64,000 bases of DNA from Dillenia suffruticosa (taxonomy: Eukaryota > Streptophyta > Magnoliopsida > Dilleniales > Dilleniaceae): assembly GCA_033439265.1 (NCBI GenBank), contig JAVTVX010000009.1:3461609-3525608 (forward strand), given 5' to 3'. Shown one piece after another: positions 36,718 to 47,390 of this stretch. The position numbers were made by a program, and so were the translations under genes. A model generated the notes under the pieces. It did no database searches. It was not told the origin of the DNA and saw nothing but the letters and a program-made list of their open reading frames with translations. How positions within the stretch are numbered: position 1 is the first letter of the stretch; every line of letters starts with the position of its first letter.

Positions 36718-37748
36718 TCCGCCTTCCGCCTTCCGGTTGTCGTGATCCCGGTTTAGGGTTTCGATTTGGGCTCGGGTTTGGATACGGTTTTGGGCTCGGG
36801 CTCGGGCACAATCTTGTCAGAGACCCGCGACACTCGAGCTCGAGCTCCTCGATGACACTTCGAGTCGAGCTCGAGCTCTAGAATCACAGGCTCGACGAGC
36901 TCGAGCCCGAGCTTGAGCTCACCTCCCGCAAACTCGAGCCGAGCTCGGGTATTGTGATACCCGGGCTCGACCCGGGTGTCATAACAACCCCGCCCTCGGC
37001 GTATATCTAGACATTGAATGATGGACTTTACTTTGTGAATATCTCTTCTTGTTTGGACATGGTGCAGGTGGTGGAAGAAACACTAAGAATGGCCAACATT
37101 TCATCATTTAATTTCCGAGTAGCTGCCGAAGATGTTGAATACAAAGGTGAGTATAGAAAGAAAATTGAAAATTTGTGATTCAAATTGCAGAGCTGCTTCT
37201 TTATTTTAAAGAAAATTGAAATTTTATGCAGGGTATAAAATACCAAAAGGATGGAAAGTACTAACTTGGATTAGATTTATCCACACAAACCCAGAACACT
37301 TTGATGATCCTTTGTCCTTTAACCCAGATAGATGGGATGTAAGTCACTTTTCTGGCCACCCAATCTTACTAACAAGCCATCAATGCATTGCCCTCAAATC
37401 ATTTACTCTTGTATGTCTTTTGGGTCAGCAACCGATGAGGCCAGGAACATTCCAAGCCTTTGGTGGAGGAACAAGAGTTTGCCCCGGAAATTCGCTTGCA
37501 CGGATGCAACTCGCAATTCTCATTCACCATTTGTCTGCAGGATACAAGTAATGCCATCTCACAAAACCCTAGATAAGACTTCTTCAGTGGGACCCACCCC
37601 ACTAATAAAATAGAATATTGTGATTAATATTAAAAAGAGAAATTTTCAATTTTACAGATGGGAACTGATTAATCCAGATGCCGCCATTGCATATCTTTCA
37701 CATCCAAAGCCAGTTGATGGGGCTGAGGTCTATTTCAGCAAACTTTAA
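31331..37748 (+). CDS. CYP88-like: Cytochrome P450, CYP88 family, gene 1, intact
   Basis: Nine exons: 31331-31563, 31966-32290, 33102-33251, 33748-34008, 34094-34177, 37068-37146, 37232-37338, 37429-37547 and 37658-37748. They total 1449 nt (482 aa), all with GT-AG introns. There is an N-terminal ER anchor (residues about 8-33), a hinge KLPPGHMGFPF, the I-helix oxygen-activation motif AGYEST (296-301), ExxR as ETLR (355-358), FNPDRW (407-412), and the haem loop FGGGTRVCPGN with the ligand Cys431. It is recognised as the CYP85 clan, CYP88 family, by GLYKTHLFGSPSII, KKVTFENIG and the intron pattern. CYP88A enzymes turn ent-kaurenoic acid into GA12, while other CYP88 members oxidise triterpenes. 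The haem and PERF regions differ from canonical CYP88A as I remember it, so a specialised role is plausible. Intron 5 is swollen to 2.9 kb by nested insertions. Confidence 0.93.
32790..32977 (+). repeat. SINE-like element in intron 2 of CYP88 gene 1
   Basis: A sense copy ending in an A run (about 32967-32977). It carries GAGAGAGTTAATCACTCC- and AGATTAGATTAATTAAAA-type family stretches. The matching intron of gene 2 runs from ACAAAACT straight to CTATTTACCATAATTCTC (about 42697-42720) without it, so this insertion followed the duplication. Confidence 0.65.
34262..35456. mobile_element. Non-autonomous CACTA-type DNA transposon, intron 5 of CYP88 gene 1
   Basis: Termini CACTATTAAAAAACGG and, inverted, CACTACTAGAAAACACG. 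The target duplication ATT is at 34259-34261 and 35457-35459. Subterminal regions are packed with CCGTCGCTAA-like motifs in both orientations, as expected for transposase-binding arrays of the En/Spm (CACTA) superfamily. The core is a tandem array of an AT-rich unit of about 150 bp. No transposase is encoded. It is nested in a SINE-like element. Confidence 0.88.
34590..35040. repeat. Tandem array of about 150-bp AT-rich units within the CACTA-type element
   Basis: Three units, each starting near ATAATTTATTATAAAATAAT and containing ATTCTTTGCAAAA and AATAAGAATTATTAAATAAA. The same array occurs in the element at 53627-54897. Confidence 0.8.
35919..36986. mobile_element. GC-rich element with 16-bp perfect terminal inverted repeats, intron 5 of CYP88 gene 1
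   Basis: Ends TGTTATGACACCCGGG and its exact inverse. A 36-bp perfect palindrome lies at 35930-35965, and subterminal DNA is crowded with GAGCTC/CTCGAG phrases at both ends. The interior holds about 17 GGCGAA units (36155-36260), repeated ACCATCGCGATCG phrases and CT-rich 'agggttt' stretches that resemble a plant gene leader. An imperfect direct repeat of about 14 bp (35904-35918 and 36986-37000) flanks it. It is missing from gene 2 (near 44160-44190), so it inserted after duplication. No transposase is visible. Class unresolved; a non-autonomous Mutator-like element carrying captured DNA is one option. Confidence 0.7.
36155..36260. repeat. (GGCGAA)n hexanucleotide array
   Basis: About 17 units. 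The frames through it give Ala-Lys or Ala-Phe repeats; I do not consider them genes. Confidence 0.9.
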
Positions 37749-40283
37749 AGCAAGTTACTCTGTAGGTACTCAGTTGATGAATTCAGAGTCATTTTCTACC
37801 AATACATGCACAAAGGGTTTATGAAGAGATTAGTACTTTAATATTATTTTAATAAAATTCAAAAGTGGTGTTAATTTTATGGGCTTGGACTGGATTATAT
37901 GTTCCAATCCCATCCCAAGAAACAAGAAGTCATCTTGTATTACCTGTAACCTACAAAGATTCAAGATTGAGTTAATATAATTATCTTACCATATCCTTTC
38001 TTCAGAGGTCCCATCATGAGAATAATGTTGATGCTTTGATGGGTTTCTTTTTTTTTTTTTTTCACAATAAAATGTATAAAGAAAGAATAAGAAAAGAAAA
38101 AACAAAGATATATGGTTATTTATAAAATATTCACTCATATGATAACAAAGTTGTTGACTCTTAACTCTCATCAATCAATTCATGATCACGCAGAAGGTTA
38201 CTTAGAACTTGGGGCGAAGGGGGCCCTACAATATTAAGAAAAATTAAATTATAATAATAAATATTGTTTATTTTTAAAAATTATAATATTATTTCTTATA
38301 AATTTTTAATTTTGGTCCCGGTTAGATGTGCAGGGTGAGTGCACTATTGCACAAAGACAAATGGGGGACAATGTTACAAAATGTCCTAATTTTGAATGAT
38401 CTAATTTTAATAAGATAAGATAAAAATATACCCACGCGAAACATGATTGTGGCTTTTTCTCCGTACATGCCATGAGCTATTGTTGTCTTATTTTATTTTT
38501 TATTTTTTATTTTTTGGTGAAAGCTATTGTTGTCTTATAAATAATACAAAAATTCACTGGACCTTTTTTAATTGAGTAGTCAGGTATTCTATTATTTAAT
38601 CAGTGATTTCGAGTTGAAATTTTGAGAATTATAAAAAAAGATTTGGAAGAGTCAATCTTTAAAATGGCTCTTACAGTACTCGAATTAGATTAATTGAGTA
38701 AAATCTAGATATCAATGGTGCTGTAAAAAAAAAAAAAAAAAACAAAAATTCATATTAAGTAGATAGATAAAAGTATACTCACACGAAACACGATTGTGGC
38801 TCTTTCTCCAGAGATCCCGTGGTTCATGGAATGAAACAGAAACCAACTCCCACCTGTGCTTGTGTTTGTCTTATGAATAATAATTTTGTGCAAAAAATGG
38901 TATTAGGAAAAGATAAAAGTATACTCATCTTAAATTCAAAAGAATATTATTCAAAGTAAAAATATATATATTAAGCTTAAAATATATTTTTAAAAAATAA
39001 AAATTACAGAGAAATGCAAGTGAAAGGAAATATATACATATTGGGAAAATTATGGAAAAATTAAAAAGAAAATAAGATTGCTTATGAAGAAAGAACAAAA
39101 GCAAGTATGGAAATAGAATATAGGAGGAAAATATTGAGGAGATCTTATGAACCCTAAACCATCACGTTTAAAATCAGAACCGAACCAAAATCATCCGGTT
39201 CTAATAACAAAATTAGAACCATCATCTCAATTTCAATTTCAGTTCTTTTTTTTTTTCGTTAAATCAGAATGATCTAATTTTAATTTGGTTTTAATTTGGT
39301 TCAAAACCTTCAACATATCTATATTTAGTCATCCTTTAAGACACGATATGGTAGATATTTAAATCAAACATTATTCAAAGTAATACATTCAAAGCAGTAA
39401 ATGTTGAGAAAAGCAGTGAATTCTCCTCCTGATGGAGCCAAATTTAAGAATAAAATAATGATTTGAGTTCAATTATTTTTGTGGAAAATAAATAGTTGCC
39501 AAATAGGTCCGTTACTGCGGTGTTAGTCAATATTCACAATCTGGGGGTCATTCAACATGGACCACTAATTTCAATAGAAAAGAAAATTGGGGAAAAGGAA
39601 ATTGCCAAGGGGCCCTCACAAGAGTTGGAAGACTTTCACAAGAATAATAATAATTTTCATTTTTAATTCCAACATTATATATGTTTTAATAAAAAAATAT
39701 TATTCATAAAAATAATAAAATGTTCTACCGATCCAATTTAGAAAAATTCTATACCAAAATTTTTGATTTCAATTCCGATTTTGATTTCTGAATACAACCT
39801 AAACGATTTGATAATATCTTGAAACATATAGTCATGGGAGGAAACGACACGTGGTCTCCTCTAGTGTGCCCCAATTATCCAAGGTGGGTTGGTTTGTGCC
39901 CTTTTTTCAAAAGTCTAATAGTTGTCATCGCATGGTTTGATTTTTCTTAACCATGACTGTTTTTCTAGTAAAGACCGTTCTTCTTAGTCTAGTAGTTGTG
40001 ACAAAGACCATAGACTTTAATAGCTAAAAAACACTATTTGTGGGGGAAATTAAAGTTAACCATAAATAAAGCTGTGACAATAATTATGCTTCAAAGCTTC
40101 GGAACCTTGAATAAGAGTTCGGGAGGATAAAGATAGATATTGAGAGAGTTAACTATTTAATAGATTTCACGATAATTGATTGAATTAATCAAATAAAATC
40201 TAAATATCGATTAGTTGTAAGTATCCATTTGCACCCAAAAAAATAATTATTCTTCAAAGTTTGATTTTTGCGTGAAGTTGGAA
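37749..40283. other. Spacer between CYP88 genes 1 and 2, no gene seen
   Basis: 3' flank of gene 1 with sequence repeated downstream of gene 2 (for example 37880-37990 against 45165-45270). From about 39800 it matches DNA upstream of gene 1. SINE-like copies lie at 38557-38741 and near 40120-40225. Confidence 0.55.
38557..38741 (+). repeat. SINE-like element, best-delimited copy
   Basis: 185 bp. Perfect 11-bp target duplication ACAAAAATTCA at 38546-38556 and 38742-38752, with an A tail of about 18. A TTTCGAGTTGAAAT stretch sits where a tRNA-type B box would be expected. This copy defines the family length. Confidence 0.85.
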
Positions 40284-40470
40284 TTTTTTTTTTAGTATTA
40301 TATCAGTATCTAAAATTATATTCTGATTAATCTGATTTGAGATTTATAGTAATCCATTAAGGGGTTACTCTCCTAATATAATTTTTTTCATACCCAAGTC
40401 ATGAGTCAAGATCAGAAACTTGATTAAGTGATCTAATACAATATCTTACTATATTAACTGTCCGTTGATT
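40284..40470 (-). repeat. SINE-like element in promoter of CYP88 gene 2, antisense
   Basis: 187 bp, starting with a T run. Gene 1 has GAAGTTGGAAGTCCCCCAAA at the same place (31167-31186), while gene 2 has GAAGTTGGAA, the element, then CCAAAAGTGAC. Its right edge is about 63 bp upstream of the TATA box at 40533, so it splits the promoter of one paralogue only. Confidence 0.8.
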
Positions 40471-40532
40471 CCAAAAGTGACTTTGAATATAAAATATCAC
40501 TTCCAAACATCCAAATTTGTCCTAACGGCTCC

Positions 40533-40542
40533 CTATTTATAC
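40533..40542 (+). promoter_or_regulatory. Probable TATA box of CYP88 gene 2
   Basis: CTATTTATAC 47 bp upstream of the start codon, conserved with gene 1. A GA run (40573-40588) follows before the ATG. Confidence 0.65.
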
Positions 40543-40588
40543 CTCCGTCCTTTCTTAGCTGAAAACCACCATCGAGAGAGAGAGAGAG

Positions 40589-43500
40589 ATGGAAGCTACA
40601 TCGTGTATGTGGGGGTTGACATGGGTTTTAGGAGCTTTGCCTATGGTAATATTATTGATATGGTGGTGGAATGAGATATGGTATGTGTTTGGTTCCAAGG
40701 ACAGGGCAAAACTCCCACCCGGTCACATGGGCTTTCCCTACATCGGAGAGACTGCCAAATTCCTTTGGTACTTCAAAGTTCTTCGTCGCCCGGATGATTT
40801 CATCAATTCCAAACATCGCAGGTTTTGTATCCTTTGTCAACCTCTTCGAGAAAAACAATCTATTATACTTATTTGGCCTAGGTTTAATGTAATAACTTTT
40901 GATCGCTCAAAATACTGAAAATAAAAATTCAAAATGTTTATTTTAACCCATCAAAGGCCGGAAATAACTCAGCGTAAAAAATTCAAAATGTTTATTTTGT
41001 ATCAATCATTAATTGAAAATTAGATTAATTATTAGAATTCCCAATAGTTTGTTGATGTAAAACATATCCCACTAGTGATACTTTCTTTTTTTTTTTTTTA
41101 GCACTATCACTTATCGGACTTCATTTTTTTTTTTTGGTACCAACTTATCGGACTTCATGTTGCGATATATTTTGGCCTGAGTTTGAAATATTATATTCTT
41201 CGTGCTTCACTATTTTTTTTTTCTCGAAATGATTAGGTACAAGAATGAAGTAGGGCTGTATAAGACCCACCTATTTGGATCACCATCCATCATTGCATGC
41301 TCTCCGGACACTACAAAGTATGTGTACCAAAATGAGGGGATTTTCATGGCCAAATGGCCAAATGTTGAAATTGTGGGTGAGAACACGATAATATCTCAAT
41401 ATGGCAAAGCCCATAAGAGGCTTCGTGGTGCCATAACCAGTGCCATCAACCAGCCACAAGCACTCCGCCCTGTCGCGCTTCTTGTCCAACCCCGCATCAC
41501 GGCTGCTCTTGAATCCTGGGCCCAAAAGGGTAAAATTGTAACCTTCGAGGAAGCCAAGAAGGTAAAATCATTTTTATGGACACCTGCCAAATTCCTTATT
41601 TTAAGGTTGAAAACATAAATTACAATCGTTCTTGGCTTAGGGGTGAGAATTATTTGGTTAAAATCGAAAATACCGTTTTTCCCCGATCTCTTCTTATTTT
41701 TTGGATGCTTTATGCAAGTTTCAGTTACGGTTTTATGTAAAATTAAAATTTAATTTGATTATTTGAACGATTATCAGTTTTAATAATTTTTATTTCGATC
41801 AAATTAAATTAATCAAAATAAGTAAAATATATATATTTTTAGATAATTTTTATTCATATAAATATTAAAATAATATTATAACTACAAGTTAAAAGAGAAA
41901 AAAATGTTATAACTAAAAAAATTCTAAAATAGATGATACAATATTATAATTAAAAGTTCAAAGAGAAAAATATTTATCATTTTACTAAATGATCATGTAA
42001 TCTTAGTTATTTTTTATTTTATGAACTATTAGTAGATTGGTGGAATTTTTTTATTTGAGATTTGAAATTTGAAATTATTTAGCGAAATTATAATTATCAA
42101 TGAATTTTAAATTTTAAAATTATAATATATAGAAATGATATATATTATATTTATATAGATAGGAATAGAATGTATCGTTATTTAAAACTCTTTTAGAGAT
42201 TTTAATAATTCAATCAATTTGAATAATCGAACCGAATTAATTATAGAATTTGGTCAAACCAAATTATCGATTTTTAGTATATTACATTATGTTATGGTTA
42301 TAAAACTTGAACAACTGTATTAAATCGGTTATTTCAATTTTAATTATTTTATTTACGATTTAATCGAGCACTAACCCCTATTTAGAATCAGCTCAAAATT
42401 ATTTCTAGTTAACTAAATTTGATTAATAATATACATCATAGTAGATTTCTAGATTATTTTTCAATCGATCGTTCTGCATAGTATTGCCATGGACAGTTAA
42501 ACCCCTTTAATCAAAAATTCTAAAATAAAGATTATTTATATTTTAATTTCATTATTAAGATTTTGCTCTAGGAGAAAAAATTTAATGAATTGTTTTCTGG
42601 TCCAAAAGATTCTCTCTTTCTCCCTCTATCAAACCTATATGCATTAAAGTTCTTTAATTCAAGCATAGAAGGCAGAATTGATCGTACATTTGGCAAAACT
42701 CTATTTACCATAATTCTCAAATGATCGGACTCGGTCTGATCTTTTGACCGGTTGAACAAAGACTGAATGGAAGAGTCTGTCACTTGGTAAGTGTGCATAC
42801 AAACACGTGTGAAATTTATTGTGACAGGTGACATTTGAGAACATTGGAAATTTGTTCGCCAACATTCAACCAGGCCCACTTTTGAATACACTTGACCAGT
42901 TGTTTGTTGGGCTTGTCAATGGAATCAGAGCTCAACGTTGGTACTTTCCTGGAACTAACTTCTACAATGCCATTCAGGTACCTCCACTTCTACATCTCTC
43001 ACTCACAATCTAGAATACGTCTATCAGCCTAACTGATTGAGTTGTTATGTATTAGTATTCTTTAAATAAAATCCTAAATTTGAGTTTTATGCATGATAAA
43101 AATAGATATCAAGAGATTTTACCCCCTTAATGACACAATTTGACTCAGGCCGGATATAGCCGGACCCAACACCATATAATTCCATCCCCAACTTATCAAA
43201 ATTATAAAGACTGCACTGCACTTCAGGCAAATTCATTATCACAGTTCTACTAATAAACAGAGAGTTGCAATACCCTTGATGCATGGTTTAGACGTGTTTA
43301 CAATACAAGCTCAATTCTATCAAACCTGGGCTAAATTTGTCGGTTCGAAAATCAATCTTTTCCCTTGTGGAAACTAAATAAGCTTTTGCTAAAATGGCAG
43401 TGTCGAAAGAAGCTTAAGGAAATATTTCGAGTGGAGCTGGAGAAGAGGAAGCGGGACAAACTTCAAGGAGTTGAAGCAAGAAATGATTTGATGGATGGGT

Positions 43501-44992
43501 TGATGGGAATTAAAGATGAGGAAGGAAATCAATTGAAGGATGAAGAAGTGCTTGACAACATTGTTACTCTTGTTGTCGCGGGCTATGAGTCTACTGCTCT
43601 TTCATCAATGTGGGCAATATATTTCCTTGCCAAGTCCCCTAAAGTGCTCCAAAAGCTCAGGGTATTATATTAAGTTAAATTGTTCTAACCTAGTTGATTC
43701 TTCACACTACATGGACAGATTTTTCTAATTAGCAGTCAATTGCAGGAAGAAAATCAGGCTCTTAAGCAAGAGAAAAATGGAGGATTCATCACCACTGAGG
43801 AAATTTCCAAGTTGAAGTATACAAACAAGGTATGTGTGCACCAGAGTTACGCACGATTTGCCTTTGTGCAAACCTGCGCTGGAATGCCCAATATCATGTG
43901 ACCCTCTTGTTTGGCAAGGCTTTAGACTAGGTTTCAGCTTACGAAAATAATTGTAATGGCCACTTAATGCAAGGTTAGCATAGGACTAGGAGGGGCATTT
44001 TTATCCTTAAAATAACAGAAAAAGTAGCATCCCTTTCCATAAATGCCTACAATTACAGGTCATAGTTGGTTTAGTTAGGTGTTGAGACATAATCTTCTTC
44101 TTGATCCATTCAATGGCCCATTGACCACATGCCTGGCTCGTTCACCGGCCGGTTCAAGGCCAAGGCCCCGCCCCGGCCCGGGGGGAGACTTGTATCTACA
44201 TCTAGAGCCTATATTTTTGATGCTATGTAGGACATTGAATGATGGAATTTACTTTGTGAACTTCATTTTTTTTTGGGACAAAGTGCAGGTGGTGGAAGAA
44301 ACACTAAGAATGGCCAACATTTCATCATTTAATTTCCGGGTAGCTGCCGAAGATGTTGAATACAAAGGTGGGTATAGAAAGAAAATTGAAAATTTGTGAT
44401 TCAAATTACAGAGCTGCTTCTTTATTTTAAAGAAAATTGAAATTTTACGCAGGGTATAAAATACCAAAAGGATGGAAAGTACTAACCTGGATTAGATTTA
44501 TCCACACAAACCCTGAACACTTTGATGATCCTTTATCCTTTAACCCAGATAGATGGGATGTAAGTCACTTTTCTAGCTACCCAATTTTACTAACAAGCTA
44601 TAATGCATTGCCCTTGATTAAATCATTAACTCTTGTATGTCTTTTGGGTCAGCAACCGATGAGGCCAGGAACATTCCAAGCCTTTGGTGGAGGAACAAGA
44701 ATTTGCCCCGGAAATTCGCTTGCACGGATGCAACTCGCAATTCTCATTCACCATTTGTCTGTAGGATACAAGTAATGCCATCTCACAAAACCCTAGATAC
44801 GACTTCTTATTTTACCTAGTTTTATTCATTGGGACCCACTAATAAAATACAATATAGTGATTAATATGCACATATTAAAAAGAGATTTTTCAATTTTGCA
44901 GATGGGAACTAATTAATCCAGATGCCGCCATTGCATATCTTTCACATCCAAAACCAGTTGATGGAGCTGAGGTCTATTTCAGCAAACTTTGA
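40589..44992 (+). CDS. CYP88-like: Cytochrome P450, CYP88 family, gene 2, intact
   Basis: Nine exons: 40589-40821, 41237-41561, 42828-42977, 43401-43661, 43746-43829, 44289-44367, 44453-44559, 44653-44771 and 44902-44992. Every exon has the same length as in gene 1 (1449 nt, 482 aa). All hallmarks are kept: ER anchor, KLPPGHMGFPY hinge, AGYEST (296-301), ETLR (355-358), FNPDRW and FGGGTRICPGN with Cys431. Differences from gene 1 are scattered conservative changes, such as V430I beside the haem cysteine, so this is a young tandem duplicate. The predicted role is oxidation of a diterpenoid or triterpenoid substrate at the ER. Intron 5 lacks the three insertions present in gene 1, which shortens the gene to 4.4 kb. 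Confidence 0.93.
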
Positions 44993-46494
44993 AGCAAGTT
45001 ACTCTATAGCTACTCTGTTGATGAGTTCAGAGTCAATACATACACTAGGGTTTATGAAGAGATTAGTACTTTAATGATGAAAATTATATTAATAGAGAAG
45101 GTATTGAGTAAGCCCAAAACTAGAGATTTCTGAATAAAATTTAAAAGGGGGTGTCGACTTGACTGGTTTGGAATGGATATTATGTTCCAATCCCATCCCA
45201 AGAAACATGATGGGATCTTCTATCATCTGTAACCTACAAAGACTCATGATAATGTCAATATAAATATCTTACAATATCCTGTCTTCAGAGTTCTCATGAT
45301 GACAATAATGTTGATGTTTTGATTGGATTTTTTTTTTCACAATAAAAAGAACAAAGAGAGAATAAGAAAAGGAGAAAGTTGTTTGTCTTTTCAAGATCTT
45401 GAATCTGATTTTGTTGGAAATGTTATTAAAAAAACAGGTTCTTATAAATCAATTCATGATCACAGAGAAGGTTACTTGGACATTGGGCGAAACGGACCTA
45501 AAATATTATAAAAATTAAATTATAATAACAAATATTGTATTTTTTAAAATTATAATATTAATTATTATGAAATTATAACATGGCTAATGAGTGTTGTACT
45601 TCAGCAATAATATAAAATTAAAAATTTTAACCCTACTGGACGAAGACAAATAGGGGAAAATGTAACCAAATGTCCCAATTTTTAAAGTCTTTTGCAATTA
45701 CTTTTTTTTTTAATCTACTCAGTTGAGAAAGAAGCAATTTCAGTTCATGAAGAGCTAATACCTGGAAAAGTATCGACATGGTCATGTCCATTTCTACCAT
45801 TAACCGGGACGTGTTCAAGGTTTCAGTTTTGAATTAAAATTGAACCGGAATCAGATCTTGTACAACCGTATAATAATTGCGAAAATAATTTGAATTTATT
45901 TCTCAAACCAAAACCTCCAAACTATTACTTCGGTTCTAATTCTGCTTAATTGAACTAGAAAGTTTAAGAAACTTTGGAACCGAAATCACAAATCAAATCT
46001 TGAATGATCTATAAAAACTAGTGAGACCCGTAAAAAACTATAAAAACAAATGAATTAAAATCATAAAAATATGAATCAAATAACAAACGAATTGGAACAA
46101 TCATGTTTAAAACCAGAACTAAATCAAAATCGGTTCGATTCTAAACCGAAACCAAAACCATCATCTCAATTTCAATTTTGGTTCTTTTTCTTATCAAATT
46201 AGAATGGTCTAATTTTAGTTCAATTTTAATTCGGTTCAAAATCTTAATAACATCTGCATTTAGTCATCCTCAAAATGTGGTAGATATCTAACTCAAACAT
46301 TATTCAAAATAGTAAATGTTGAGAAAATAGTGAATTCTCCTCCTAATGGAGCCAAATTTAGCAATAAAATAAGGATTGAGTTCAATTTATCATCTACTTT
46401 ACGTTGAAGAATAACTTAATAAAAAATTTGTCTTTTGTAACTCCTTACCAATTTGAATTTTCCTCCTAGTTAATGAAGCCAAATTTACCGATAA

Positions 46495-47390
46495 CACCGT
46501 AAAAAAATGGCTTTTAGTAATCAAAAATTAAAAATCGTCACTTAAATCTGGTCACTAAAAGTACCTTTCAGTAACGAATACGAAAGTTGTAACTAAATAC
46601 TGATCACCATTAAGTTTAATGACGAGAATGAAAAAGTGATTACTAAAAGGTTTTCTAGTTACATTTAGGGACGATTTCATTAGTTAATAAATATGTATAA
46701 TTGTAATCAAACGAATTTGTGGTTACTAAATGTGTTTGACAACTTTTACAGATGACTTTTTTTTATCACTGAATTTGTGGTCAATAAATTTATCTGGCAA
46801 CTTTTAGTGACGAAAGTGGTCATCACTAAATATGTATAATTGTTGTCACTAAAATGGTCATGGTAATCTTCTTACACCGGTTAACAAAATAAAATTCCTA
46901 CAACATATAATTATCCTTGAAACTATTTCAATTTGACAGTCTGGAGACTGACCCAACCACATTATTAAGCCCTGGCCTGGACCGATAGACTCCCGTCGGT
47001 TCTCGCGACTCTAATGGCTTCGATGGTGGTTTTGCTGGTTCAGGCTGGCGGGGCCTCTGAGTCAGCCTGCTATCGGTGAGACCATCGGTCGGCATATTCC
47101 TTGCTAGTTTCGGTTCACTTTTAGTGACTACTTTTTTTATTACTATATGCCATTATTAGAAGGTATTGATCAAACTATTTTTAGTGATGAAATAATGTTT
47201 TTTGGTCACTTTTTTTAACTAAATTAATTTTTTAATGATGACATTTTGTATTTGATCATTAAATACTTTTAGTGACGAAATATTAGTGTCGAGTGATGAC
47301 TTTTTTTGTCACTAAAGGTTTTTAGCGGTGAAAATCGGGTTTTTAGTGATCAAAACACTTCCATCATTGAAGGACTTTTTTTATAGCATG
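46495..47390. mobile_element. Probable non-autonomous DNA transposon, second CACTA-like family
   Basis: Putative inverted ends CACCGTAAAAAAATGG and CATGCTATAAAAAAAGT (imperfect). The interior is full of TTTTAGTGACGA/TCGTCACTAAAA-type motifs in both orientations plus a GC-rich core near 46970-47090. No transposase. The flanks (AGCCAAATTTACCGATAA on the left, AAATAAGGATTGAGTT on the right) can be matched to the nearby uninterrupted copy at 46349-46381. Target duplication is unclear. Confidence 0.55.
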
